The notes beneath the pieces are model-generated. The model was given only the letters and a program-made list of their open reading frames with translations, was not told where the DNA came from and did no database searches. 64,000 nucleotides of DNA, taken from contig OY764869.1 in NCBI GenBank assembly GCA_963668585.1, positions 620,001 through 684,000 of the forward strand, in the 5' to 3' direction. Of this stretch, positions 40,908 to 48,996 are shown piece by piece. Source of the stretch: Bin87 sp963668585 (GTDB lineage: Bacteria > Chloroflexota > Dehalococcoidia > Lucifugimonadales > UBA3495). The stretch's first letter is position 1. Each line of letters starts with the position of its first letter. The position numbers were made by a program, and so were the translations under genes.

Positions 40908-43292
40908 CTATTGCGAGCCGCAACCGGGTTTGACGATGTGGGCCGAGTGCGCAGCGACATGGAATGAGTTGCAACTGTCGTCATCGTGATCAAAGTCCGA
41001 GATGATGTTGCCGTTTTCATCGTAATGCTTGTGATCGCTCAACCCATACTGTGTCCACATTCTGTCGTGGGGTTTGTTGTCGATACTATCGATCAGGCTT
41101 TCCGGCAGGCATCCGACGGTTCCACCCCAGTACGCTGTATCGCTTTGGTGAGTGTGACCGACCCACTCCCCGGTCGCGGTGCATCGGCTGACGATCACGG
41201 GGCGGTAGGTGTTGGCATCGTTTCCAGCATTGTTGTCGTTGTTGTCGCTGTTGCCTCCATCGCTGGTTCCTTCAACACCGGTGTTGCCACCGTTGCCATC
41301 ATTCCCGTTGGTATCTTTGTTGCCGTCGTTTCCGACGTTCTGGGGCACTATGGACTGGGGAGTTGGAGTTGGCGCCGTGCCCTGAGTGCGGACAGTTTCA
41401 GACACAGACCACAGGCTCATTCCAACCGCGTTGCACGCAGACACCTGCACCAGGTGGTCGGTGCCGGCGGTCAGGCCCGTGAAGGTATAACTCAGCCCGT
41501 CCTCCACCTTCACCTTCACCATCACAGGAGAGCCGCCTGCCGGAGTGGCCTGGACGGCATACATCGCTATCGCCGACCCTCCGTCGGACGACGGGGCGGT
41601 CCACGTCGCAGTGATGGAAGTAATGCCGTTCACGGTTACGGTCGGGGCGTCAGGCTGTCCCGGAGTTCCGCTGCTTCCCTGCTGCGCCACGCCGCACCAG
41701 TTGTTGTTCGTAGCGCCAACGGTGTTGCCCCCCGTTGTCACATGCGTGGTGGCCGTCACGAGTTCTTTTCCGGGCAACCACTGTCCAAATCCGACCGAGT
41801 TGCACGCAGACACCCTGATCTCGTAGGTGGTGTTGGCGTCCAGGTTGTCGAGAATCTCGCTGGTGCCGCCGGCATCGAAGGTCTGGTGGGTTTGGCCGCT
41901 CGGCGTCAACATGATGGAATACCCGAGGATGGTTTCGCCGTTGTCGTTGGGCTCGGTCCACTGGACCCCGACCATTGTGGTATCCAGCGTAAGAATCAGG
42001 GCAGGCGCGGTGGGCCGGTCAGGCGTCCCGGTGCTGCCGCGTTCGGCATCGCCGCACTCGCTGACACCGGTGATCACGGTGATCCCGCCGTTGCCACCAT
42101 TGTTGCCACCATTGTTGCCACCGTTATTCCCGTTGTTGCCACCGTTATTCCCGTTGTTGCCGCCGTTATTCCCGTTGTTGCCGCCGTTATTCCCGTTGTT
42201 GCCGCCGTTATTCCCGTTGTTGCTGCCGTTATTCCCGTTGTTGCCGCCGTTGCCACCGTTGTTTCCGTTGTTGCCACCGTTGTTGCCATTGTTCCCGTTG
42301 TTGCCGCCGTTGTTGCCGTTATTGCCGTTGTTCCCGGCGTTGCCTACCTGGTTGCCGCCCCCGCGGTTTTTGGCGCTGCGCTGGTTGTTGCCACCCACAT
42401 TGCTCTGCGCAGGCTGAGCCCCGATTACCAGGAAGCCCGTACCCGTGGCGATGGGGTCCGACAAGTCGGTATCGTCGCCGGTTCCCAGTTCCACGTCGAT
42501 GGTGTAGGTGCCCTCCGGGCAGGTGCCGGGTATGGTTGCAGTTTCAATCGACGAACCCGTGTTGGTCGTCAACTGGCGTATGGAGTTCATCCCAGTGCCC
42601 TGGCACAGGGGATCGACAACGGTACCCTGCTTCACCCGGATGCGGAGCAGATAATCCACCGTGGTCGCGTCGGAGTCGGCTTCGAGATCCGAAAGGGCGA
42701 TGGCAATGGTGACTTCCGTACCGTAATACGCAAACCAGGCCAGGCCCACTGTGGCCAGGCCGGTTGTTTCTGAGTTGCTGGAGGATTCCGAAAGCGTGAA
42801 CGATGCGGAAGGATCAGACGACGATTCCGCGCTGCCGGTGGATGAGCCACCGCCGTCGTCATCATCATCGTCGTCATCGTCATCGTTCAGGAAGAACAAC
42901 TGGACAGGCGGGTCAAGGTCCACTTCGTCGTCGGGCCCGCGCACCTTCAGCACGCAGGTCTCATGAGGGGAACTGGCAATGTAGCCGGAATCGTATGCGC
43001 TGGACGCGACATACGCCTGCAAGGTCGTGTGCCCTGATTCCGAGGTCTGGCGCAGGATGAACCATTCATCGCCGTTGGAATCGGTCCAGAAAGTTTCGCC
43101 ATCGACAGTGGGTATGGAACTGGGGCAGTCCGGCGTATGGGCCGACGCCACGTTATCGTCGCCCCCGATCATTCCGGGAGAAACGGCGACCAGCGCCAAC
43201 GCAACCCACGCCATCACACCAACGATGCCGATTGCCGACCATCCTGCCCGGAACCGTATCAAGCGAACGTCCATTATGCCCTGCTTTCTCAT
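40908..43292 (-). CDS. Secreted fibronectin type III protein with Asn/Gly repeat tract
   Basis: A 794-residue predicted surface protein. In order it has: a signal/anchor (about 15-40), a globular region, an Asp run (137-146) followed by a Ser-rich linker, a beta-rich region (180-290), the Asn/Gly tract (318-403), two fibronectin type III domains (about 424-515 and 545-635, each with an ASCNAVG-like SACN core), a Thr/Pro/Asn-rich linker and a Cys/His/Asp-rich C-terminal domain (about 696-794). The last part is rich in His and Asp (HDRMWTQYGLSDHKHYDENG), so it may bind metal. An alternative start is ATG 43274 with CAGGG before it. Function unknown; adhesion or envelope role is an inference. Confidence 0.78.
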   Translation of the reverse strand: MRKQGIMDVRLIRFRAGWSAIGIVGVMAWVALALVAVSPGMIGGDDNVASAHTPDCPSSIPTVDGETFWTDSNGDEWFILRQTSESGHTTLQAYVASSAYDSGYIASSPHETCVLKVRGPDDEVDLDPPVQLFFLNDDDDDDDDDDGGGSSTGSAESSSDPSASFTLSESSSNSETTGLATVGLAWFAYYGTEVTIAIALSDLEADSDATTVDYLLRIRVKQGTVVDPLCQGTGMNSIRQLTTNTGSSIETATIPGTCPEGTYTIDVELGTGDDTDLSDPIATGTGFLVIGAQPAQSNVGGNNQRSAKNRGGGNQVGNAGNNGNNGNNGGNNGNNGNNGGNNGNNGGNGGNNGNNGSNNGNNGGNNGNNGGNNGNNGGNNGNNGGNNGNNGGNNGGNNGGNGGITVITGVSECGDAERGSTGTPDRPTAPALILTLDTTMVGVQWTEPNDNGETILGYSIMLTPSGQTHQTFDAGGTSEILDNLDANTTYEIRVSACNSVGFGQWLPGKELVTATTHVTTGGNTVGATNNNWCGVAQQGSSGTPGQPDAPTVTVNGITSITATWTAPSSDGGSAIAMYAVQATPAGGSPVMVKVKVEDGLSYTFTGLTAGTDHLVQVSACNAVGMSLWSVSETVRTQGTAPTPTPQSIVPQNVGNDGNKDTNGNDGNGGNTGVEGTSDGGNSDNNDNNAGNDANTYRPVIVSRCTATGEWVGHTHQSDTAYWGGTVGCLPESLIDSIDNKPHDRMWTQYGLSDHKHYDENGNIISDFDHDDDSCNSFHVAAHSAHIVKPGCGSQ
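42084..42341 (-). repeat. Tandem AAYAACGGY-type repeat encoding the NNG tract
   Basis: Nine-base units coding for Asn-Asn-Gly repeat about 28 times with small variations (GGN, SNN) in frame. The repeat is imperfect, so length change by slippage is expected. It resembles a short-spacer array at a glance but is coding. Confidence 0.9.
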
Positions 43293-43726
43293 TATTCACG
43301 CCAATAGCGGTTCCCGGGGGCCATTGGCATGGGACCGTGCAGCTAAATAACCGCCCCACTGCAGTTACCCCCTCATCAACAATCAACCTGAAACGTAGCA
43401 GATAACAGCCGAAAGCCGAAAGCAAATCTCCGTGCTGAAATAACGCATTTTGTTCTTCAAGCCCTTGAAACCGGCGTGGAACGGGCGCCAGGGCATCGAA
43501 TTGTATTGACGGGTCGGAAGGACCACCCGGCGGATCCCGCCGTCCGCGTCGATTGTCGAAGACGACGCGGGTGCGGTCGGGCTGATCTGCTGGTAGCATC
43601 TATTGGGCGCTCCTAGTCTGAGGACGGTTCTGTGCCGCAAAAACCGATGTCCTCGAACACAGGCGCGCTTTCTTGCGCCTTCAGCACGCCAGCGCTCCCA
43701 TCCCTGCGGTGGATTGGGGATAAATA
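43293..43726. other. Gap between the fibronectin-III gene and the mini-ORF array
   Basis: No supported gene. It holds a TGCAG/CTGCA stem near 43340-43375 in the likely 5' leader of the fibronectin-III gene, and a short hairpin at 43661-43680 (AGGCGC with GCGCCT). Open frames here do not show coding character. No known riboswitch was recognised. Confidence 0.4.
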
Positions 43727-43794
43727 ATGCGCAGGGCATTGGTATGAACGGGGCTTTGATATGAACAGGGCTTTGATATGAACAGGGCTACGGT
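43727..43794 (+). repeat. Four tandem 17-base units, each a hexapeptide mini-ORF coupled to the next by ATGA
   Basis: Starts at 43727, 43744, 43761 and 43778 each open ATG-NNN-NNN-GCN-NTG/ACG-NTN-TGA, coding MRRALV, MNGALI, MNRALI and MNRATV. Each stop TGA overlaps the following ATG as ATGA, and the last one overlaps the start of the MFS gene at 43795. Each unit contains AGGG or GGGG 7 bases before the next ATG, so every unit supplies the Shine-Dalgarno for its successor. The unit length of 17 equals 21 minus the 4-base overlap. Confidence 0.8.
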
Positions 43795-45081
43795 ATGAAA
43801 GCCAACCCCAGGGTATTCCACGGGTGGTATATCGTCGCCTGCGGGTTCCTGAGCCAGGGAATGCGGGTCGGCCTGGGAGCCCAGACCTTCGGCTTCTTCT
43901 TCAAGCCGATGATCGAGGAACTGGGGTGGAACCGCACCGTCATGACCGGCGCGCTGCTGGCCAGGGATCTGGTCAGCGCCGGCGCGTACCCTGCCATCGG
44001 GTACGCCGTGGACCGCTACGGCCCCCGATATCTCATGGCGGGAAGCGCCATCGTGTTGGGCATCTCGCTGATGCTGTTGTCCCAGACCCGTGAGATCTGG
44101 CAGTTCGTCCTGTTCTACGGGGTCATCGGCACCTTCGGCGTGCCGGGCCTTGGATACGGCGTGGTCAGCCCGACCATCGCCAAGTGGTTCATCCGGCATC
44201 GGGGCCGGGCAACCGGTATCGCCACCGCCGGGCTCAACGTGGGCGCGGTGGCGTTGACGCCGCTCATACTGTTCTTGATCCACGAGTTCGGATGGCGGAC
44301 AGCCTGGTTCCTGCTGGGCTTCGTCCCCTGGGTGGTGGTGGTGCCGCCGTCCCTTCTGTGGCTGCGCAGGCAGCCGGAGGACATGGGGATGCTGCCCGAC
44401 GGCGACACCCCCGGCAACGTCTCCGCAACTGCCGAGGCGCAGGAATCCGGCGGCAGGCAGGATGAGCCGGCGCAGGAGGTAAGCTGGACGGTGCGCCAGG
44501 CGGTGCGCGCTCCGGCGTTCTGGTTGCTGGTGGCCTACGAGGTGTTATCCGGAATGTCCATTGGCGCCCTGATCATCCACCGGATACCCTACGCAACGGA
44601 TCTCGGCTTCACCGCGGTGCAGGCGGGAATCTCCTTCGCGATTTACGGGGTGTGCGCTTTCGCGGCCAAAATGGGCTGGGGTTTCCTGGCAGACCGTTAC
44701 TCCATCTGGATGCTGGCCATGATCGCCCTGGTATTGAGCGCGATCAGCATATTGGCGGGGGTGGGTTCAACGAGCGCATGGCAGCTTTACGCCACCTTCG
44801 GGGTGATGTACGGACTGACCGGCGGCGCGCTGGTGGTGATCGCGCCGCTGCTGTGGGCTGCCCACTTTGGCCGGCAGTACCAGGGAAGCATCCGGGGCGT
44901 GATGGGCCCCTTCTACCTCATCGCCAGCATCGGCGGACCGCTGTTCGCCGCCTTGGTGTACGATCAGTTCGGCAGCCTGGACGCAGCCTTCCGCGTGTTC
45001 GCGGCGTACCTGGTGGTCAGCGCGATGCTGGTCTGGCTGGCCGGACGGGTGAGGCACGTGGGTGCGCCCGCCAGCGGGTGA
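43795..45081 (+). CDS. MFS transporter, oxalate-formate/monocarboxylate type
   Basis: A 428-residue integral membrane carrier with 12 predicted helices and a central loop near 200-220 (Gly/Glu/Gln-rich). The N-terminal FHGWYIVACGFLSQGMRVGL and the GYGVVSPTIAKWFIRHRG segment resemble the OFA/MCT branch, so uptake of small carboxylates is likely. The RHRGRATG loop is the usual MFS cytosolic signature. Its start codon is the last ATG of the mini-ORF array, with AGGG 7 bases before. Substrate not determinable. Confidence 0.87.
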   Translation: MKANPRVFHGWYIVACGFLSQGMRVGLGAQTFGFFFKPMIEELGWNRTVMTGALLARDLVSAGAYPAIGYAVDRYGPRYLMAGSAIVLGISLMLLSQTREIWQFVLFYGVIGTFGVPGLGYGVVSPTIAKWFIRHRGRATGIATAGLNVGAVALTPLILFLIHEFGWRTAWFLLGFVPWVVVVPPSLLWLRRQPEDMGMLPDGDTPGNVSATAEAQESGGRQDEPAQEVSWTVRQAVRAPAFWLLVAYEVLSGMSIGALIIHRIPYATDLGFTAVQAGISFAIYGVCAFAAKMGWGFLADRYSIWMLAMIALVLSAISILAGVGSTSAWQLYATFGVMYGLTGGALVVIAPLLWAAHFGRQYQGSIRGVMGPFYLIASIGGPLFAALVYDQFGSLDAAFRVFAAYLVVSAMLVWLAGRVRHVGAPASG

Positions 45082-45167
45082 CGGGTTGGGTCGCCGCATC
45101 CGTCCGGCATGACAACGACGGGTCCGGGAGGCTGACGGATGCCCGCGCCCCACCTCGCCTATCGTCA

Positions 45168-45210
45168 ATAATTGAATGGCCTGGACGTGAACCCAGAGCC
45201 ATTCGATTAT
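45168..45210. repeat. Near-perfect inverted repeat of dispersed module 2
   Basis: ATAATTGAATGGC (45168-45180) and GCCATTCGATTAT (45198-45210) are inverse complements except for one base. The same sequence occurs singly as module 2 of the composite element, so two copies face each other around a 17-base spacer. Confidence 0.75.
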
Positions 45211-45738
45211 CCTGATGTGGGGCAGGTGTCAGACCGCTGAATCGCGGGACGGCATGGGTCTGCGCGGGCAGGCTTGACACCCGCCCATGCGTGTGCATGG
45301 CCGCTGGCGAACCACCAGGGTGGGACGGCGCCGGGCGGGCATCGTCTTTCCGAAGGGGTGGAGGGTTTCTCGTCCCTGCGGTTGGTGGTTCGGTGGTTGG
45401 CGGTTGGTTTTGGTTTGGTGTGAGAGGCGGGATTCCGGATCGTTGTCAGCGCACGGCCAGTACGCAACTATTTGAACGGCAGTTCCGTGGTCGCAGGACT
45501 ATTTGGTTGAGTCCCTACCACGCGGGCCCGAACAATCCCGGTGGGCCAGTGCGGCACCGCCGGTGAGTACGTTGGTCGGATATCGGCGAATTGCCACCTG
45601 GACCGGTTGCGATTTGTTGCTGACGGGGTTGGCCGTCGATCCGGAAATCTGCCTCTCTGGGGCTGGGATGGAGCAGCTGCTTGATCTAGACGGTATTAGG
45701 ATATACGTTCGTATTGGTGGTGTCAAGGGGTTATTTTA

Positions 45739-45768
45739 CAGGGATGCACAGGATTTACAGGATGATGA
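45739..45768 (+). repeat. Triple ACAGGAT-type direct repeat
   Basis: Three copies of an ACAGG(G)AT motif separated by a few bases (ACAGGGATGC, ACAGGATTT, ACAGGATGATG). Runs of this kind are dispersed in many bacterial genomes; function unknown. Confidence 0.7.
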
Positions 45769-45805
45769 GGTTGGCGGAACCGTTCCCTGCTCGCCGTCCG
45801 TTTGT

Positions 45806-45863
45806 CCTTCGACGGGCTCAGGATGGGCGGGCTGCCTCAACTGTCGCCTTTTATCGAATGGCC
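45806..45863 (+). repeat. Composite dispersed element, copy c
   Basis: Module 1 (45806-45830, with two changes: GACGGG, GATGGG) and module 2 (45852-45863, TATCGAATGGCC) lie 21 bases apart. It lies about 110 bases before the MFS start at 45972. Confidence 0.8.
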
Positions 45864-45971
45864 TGGACGTGAACCTGCGGCAGTGGCGGTTGAGGCGGCG
45901 TCCTGATATGATGGCTTGATATGCGGCGGTTGCCGTCAACTGGTCACGGAACCGGTGCAGCAAGGGGGCGT

Positions 45972-47447
45972 ATGACTAGCAAATCCGCAGTCCAAATGGG
46001 CGGGTCATTGTACTTTGGCTGGTACATCGTCGCAACCTGCTTTTTCGTGGCGTTCCTGTCCATACCGGGCCGGCAGGGCTTCGGCCTGTTCGTCACCGAA
46101 ATGGAGCCGACCTTCGGGTGGGACCGCGCCGACATCTCCTGGGTGGGTTCCATCGGGTTCCTGATCAACGGGGCGATGCAGCCGATCATGGGGGCATTGT
46201 TCGACAAATACGGGCCGCGCAAGGTGTTCGGCTTCGGGCTGGTCATCATGGGCCTGGCCATCATGAGCCTGGCGTTCATCCGGGACCTGGAGGCCACGCT
46301 GCCCCTGGGATTCGTGAGCATACCGCTGGACCTGCTGTGGTTCATCGTGGTGTTCTCCATCATAGTGAATACGTGCCTCAGCGCCGCGTCGATCACCAAT
46401 ATGCTCGCGCTGGTGGTGCGGTGGTTCCAACGGAAGCGCAGCAAGGCCACCGCGCTGGCCGCGTGCGGCACCTCCATAGGCGGTCTGCTGACCATCCCGT
46501 TCGCCGCGTACCTGATGGGTGTGATCGACACCTCCGGCATCTCGGTGGGCGACTCTGTGCTGGTGGGTTGGCGGACGGTGTGGTTCCTGCTGGGCATAAT
46601 AGTGGTGGTGGCGGCGGCCCCGCTGGCGGTGTTCTTCCTGCGACCGAACCCGCAGTCGATGGGGCTGAACCCCGACGGTGATCCCACTCCGGAGGGCGCA
46701 ACCCCGGCCACAATGTCGGCTGGGCGGGCCACAGGAGCGTACGAAGTGAACAACTGGCGCCAGTGCTTCAAGACGGCGCCGATGTGGCAGCTGTCGGGAG
46801 CTTACGTGGTGTGCGGCATCACCACCGGACTTTTGAGCATCCACTTCATTCCCTATGCGGAGGACGTACTGCCGGCGCAGGTAAATTTCCTGGGCGGCGT
46901 TTGGGACGAGAAGGTATTCGCCGGCCTGATATTTGGCGTAATGACCGGCCTGAACGCGGCCGGCGTGATCATCACGGGGTTCCTGGGAGACCGGATGCGC
47001 CGCAAGAACGTGCTGGCGGTGGTGTACGCCACCCGAGGCGCGGCGTTCATGTGCCTGGTGTTCCTGCCGCTATTCGGCCATGGCATGTTGGGGCTGCTCA
47101 TGTTTGCGATGCTGTCGGGGATGTCGTGGGTGGCCAGCGTGCCGCTCACGTCCACGCTGACAGCGGACGTGTACGGGTTCAGGGCGCTGGGCACGATCAG
47201 CGGATGGGTGTTCTTCGCGCACCAGATCGGCTCGTTCCTGAGCATCCAGTTCGCGGGTTACGCCTACGTGTGGTTCAACGAGAGCTACTTCTGGCCGTTC
47301 CTGATCGCCGGGCTGACGCTGATACCGGCCAGTATCATGGCATTCAGCATCAACGAGTACCACTATTCGGGCCGGTACAACAGCCAGCCGGCGGGTCAGA
47401 TGGCAACGGCCGGCGCGACGGCCGGAGGCGGGACGCGGACGTACTGA
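45972..47447 (+). CDS. MFS transporter, oxalate-formate/monocarboxylate type
   Basis: A 491-residue carrier with 12 predicted membrane helices and an unusually long central loop plus a Gly/Ala-rich tail. The N-terminal YFGWYIVATCFFVAFLSI and WFQRKRSKATALAACGTSIGG segments fit the OFA/MCT branch. I start at ATG 45972, with AAGGGGG shortly upstream; a start 51 bases earlier adds an atypical hydrophilic extension. Cargo is probably a carboxylate, but unproven. Confidence 0.85.
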   Translation: MTSKSAVQMGGSLYFGWYIVATCFFVAFLSIPGRQGFGLFVTEMEPTFGWDRADISWVGSIGFLINGAMQPIMGALFDKYGPRKVFGFGLVIMGLAIMSLAFIRDLEATLPLGFVSIPLDLLWFIVVFSIIVNTCLSAASITNMLALVVRWFQRKRSKATALAACGTSIGGLLTIPFAAYLMGVIDTSGISVGDSVLVGWRTVWFLLGIIVVVAAAPLAVFFLRPNPQSMGLNPDGDPTPEGATPATMSAGRATGAYEVNNWRQCFKTAPMWQLSGAYVVCGITTGLLSIHFIPYAEDVLPAQVNFLGGVWDEKVFAGLIFGVMTGLNAAGVIITGFLGDRMRRKNVLAVVYATRGAAFMCLVFLPLFGHGMLGLLMFAMLSGMSWVASVPLTSTLTADVYGFRALGTISGWVFFAHQIGSFLSIQFAGYAYVWFNESYFWPFLIAGLTLIPASIMAFSINEYHYSGRYNSQPAGQMATAGATAGGGTRTY

Positions 47448-47468
47448 CTTCGGAGCGTACGCCATGCC

Positions 47469-47491
47469 GGGGCGGGTTTGAAACCCGCCCC
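47469..47491. repeat. GGGGCG-type palindrome, variant with GGTTTGAAACC core
   Basis: An 11-base perfect stem (47469-47479 with 47481-47491) has arms GGGGCG/CGCCCC and a GGTTTGAAACC-like centre, followed by TAC. Related palindromes are at 242, 59879 and 61334. Confidence 0.85.
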
Positions 47492-47517
47492 TACGGCACC
47501 GAGAACCCGGGACGACG

Positions 47518-47541
47518 GTTCGACAGGCTCACGATGAGCGG
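47518..47541 (+). repeat. Dispersed repeat, module 1 copy
   Basis: GTTCGACAGGCTCACGATGA and following GCGG match module 1 with a changed loop (ACG). No module 2 follows. It lies directly before the small membrane-protein gene at 47559. Confidence 0.8.
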
Positions 47542-47558
47542 GAATCTTTGAGGGCAGG

Positions 47559-47834
47559 ATGACAGGCGCATTTTTGGGCATGGTTATGCTGGCGCTGGGC
47601 CTCCACCACGGGGAGGCCGATCCCACCCTGCTGGGATGGATCATGGCGGCCCTGAGCCACATCCTGCTGGGCACGCTTGGATTCTCCGAACTGACCGTGG
47701 TGATCATAATCGGCATCATCATCCTGGCGATGCCGGCGTTGATCGTAATCGCGTACCTGGCGAATACCCGCGGCAGCCGAGCGGCCTCCCCTGCTGTGCC
47801 GGAGCAGGCGCGGCTGTCTGAGAGCGACGAGTAG
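47559..47834 (+). CDS. Possible small membrane protein
   Basis: A 91-residue frame with two hydrophobic segments (about 5-18 and 42-68) and a polar C-terminal tail. A purine-rich GAGGGCAGG directly precedes ATG. The frame begins a few bases after a dispersed repeat, no family is recognised, and the region is GC-rich, so it may be a chance frame. The hydrophobic pattern and the Shine-Dalgarno-like site are the only support. Confidence 0.45.
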   Translation: MTGAFLGMVMLALGLHHGEADPTLLGWIMAALSHILLGTLGFSELTVVIIIGIIILAMPALIVIAYLANTRGSRAASPAVPEQARLSESDE

Positions 47835-47940
47835 GGGCATCGGGGCAACTGCCCGGAGAGCGCGGCTCCACCGGCGCAACTCCCGCCCGCCGGATGCGGA
47901 TTTTCAACGCCGCCGACGCAATGACGGTGGGCGGTACGGG

Positions 47941-48618
47941 TCAGGCTCCGCGCAACCGCTGCAACTCGGCTTCCAGTTCGCGGATCCGGGTTTTCGCCTC
48001 GTCGAGGGTTACGATATGTTGGCCCGTTGCCGGGTCGTACCAGCCAAGCTGGCCGTTTTCCCATCGCAGGTGCAGGTTCAGGACCTGGCTGTAACCCTGC
48101 AGGATGCCGTTCCCCAACTCCTCAACAGGTATGGGTGAGTATCCGCCGTTCACCAGGCGATCGCCGGCCAGCCTCCCGCCGTCATATTCCCCGGTTTCGT
48201 CGAAGCGCCAGTATTCGGGGATGCCCAGCGTTTCATAGTCTTCCCGTTTTGCCGTCACATCCTCGCGCCCGGTGCGACGCGACGCGATTTCCAGCACGAA
48301 ATCCGGTGGCTTGCCCTGCTCCGAAATGATGTAGGCATTGCTCCGGTGATAGGCGGCAGGATTCACGTCGAAAGCGATGAGGAGGTCCGGATATCTCAAA
48401 CCCGACAGGTCTGTCCTCCGCGTGGGGCTGAGGTAGCGTTCTCCGGCTACCAGGGTGGTATCGCTGTTTCCGAAATGATGAATCAGGTAATGGGCGTTGC
48501 CGGTGGCGCTGAGGTGGTCGAAACTGGTCATATCGTCGGGCTCGCGCTCCGGTGGGTCCGGCATTTCGAAGTGGATCTCCGGTTCCGGCGTCTCCGAGAC
48601 GGTTTTGGGGATGGTCAT
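47941..48618 (-). CDS. Uma2-family nuclease-like protein with C-terminal coiled coil
   Basis: A 225-residue DUF820/Uma2 protein. It shows YPDLLIAFDV, then the core PPDFVLEIASRRTG with the acidic and basic residues of the PD-(D/E)XK site, and DVTAKREDYETLGIPEYW. A short coiled coil (LDEAKTRIRELEAELQRL) is added at the C-terminus, which the 19719 copy lacks. GGAGGT precedes ATG. The gene stands alone between MFS genes. Confidence 0.86.
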   Translation of the reverse strand: MTIPKTVSETPEPEIHFEMPDPPEREPDDMTSFDHLSATGNAHYLIHHFGNSDTTLVAGERYLSPTRRTDLSGLRYPDLLIAFDVNPAAYHRSNAYIISEQGKPPDFVLEIASRRTGREDVTAKREDYETLGIPEYWRFDETGEYDGGRLAGDRLVNGGYSPIPVEELGNGILQGYSQVLNLHLRWENGQLGWYDPATGQHIVTLDEAKTRIRELEAELQRLRGA

Positions 48619-48860
48619 ACTGGACCTCCGGATGTGTGGCGGGAGCGACCCGCTTTGGCCGGGCCAAGGCGGTAATTTGGATTATACCCGCGCCGTGTTG
48701 GGTCTGGGTAGGTTCCTCATCGGTTCCCGTCCGTGCATATTGGATCCAGAGGCGATGCGCCGCCGGAATCCGGTTCACCGGACCTGAACGGTGCGGGGCC
48801 GGCGCGTCGGGGTTTTGGCAAAGCGCCGTGGTCATCGCGGTCAGCCTCCGCGAGACTCGT

Positions 48861-48918
48861 CCTTTGACAGGCTCAGGATGAGTGGACCACCTTGTCTATC
48901 GTCAATAATCGAATGGCC
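48861..48918 (+). repeat. Composite dispersed element, copy d
   Basis: Module 1 (48861-48885, CCTTTGACAGG form) and module 2 (48905-48918, ATAATCGAATGGCC) lie 19 bases apart. The element ends about 80 bases before the MFS start at 48997. Confidence 0.85.
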
Positions 48919-48996
48919 CCGCCGGCGCGTGCGCTCTCGTTGACCCCATTCGGCGGCGATGTTACGGTGAGTCAAGCCTGACCAACCGGAGTTTAG

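Larger units (their letters stand above)
45082..45971. other. Repeat-rich intergenic stretch between two MFS genes
   Basis: This 890-base gap holds an inverted repeat (45168-45210), a degenerate GGGCGGG palindrome near 45265-45286, a G/T-rich low-complexity run (about 45380-45425), a triple ACAGGAT-type repeat (45739-45768) and a composite dispersed element (45806-45863). A frame open from 45503 to 45919 runs through the repeats and is rejected. A TATGAT box at about 45906-45911 may serve the next MFS gene. Confidence 0.6.

Noticed and set aside
42084..42341. CRISPR-like array
   Set aside because: The short regular units encode Asn-Asn-Gly in frame within a long open frame. There are no unique spacers and no cas genes.
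45503..45919. 138-codon frame in the MFS intergenic region
   Set aside because: It runs through the ACAGGAT repeats and the composite dispersed element, has no Shine-Dalgarno and no recognisable domain.
47559..47834. Considered leaving out the 91-residue membrane frame
   Set aside because: It was kept at low confidence because of its hydrophobic segments and Shine-Dalgarno-like site, but a chance frame is possible.
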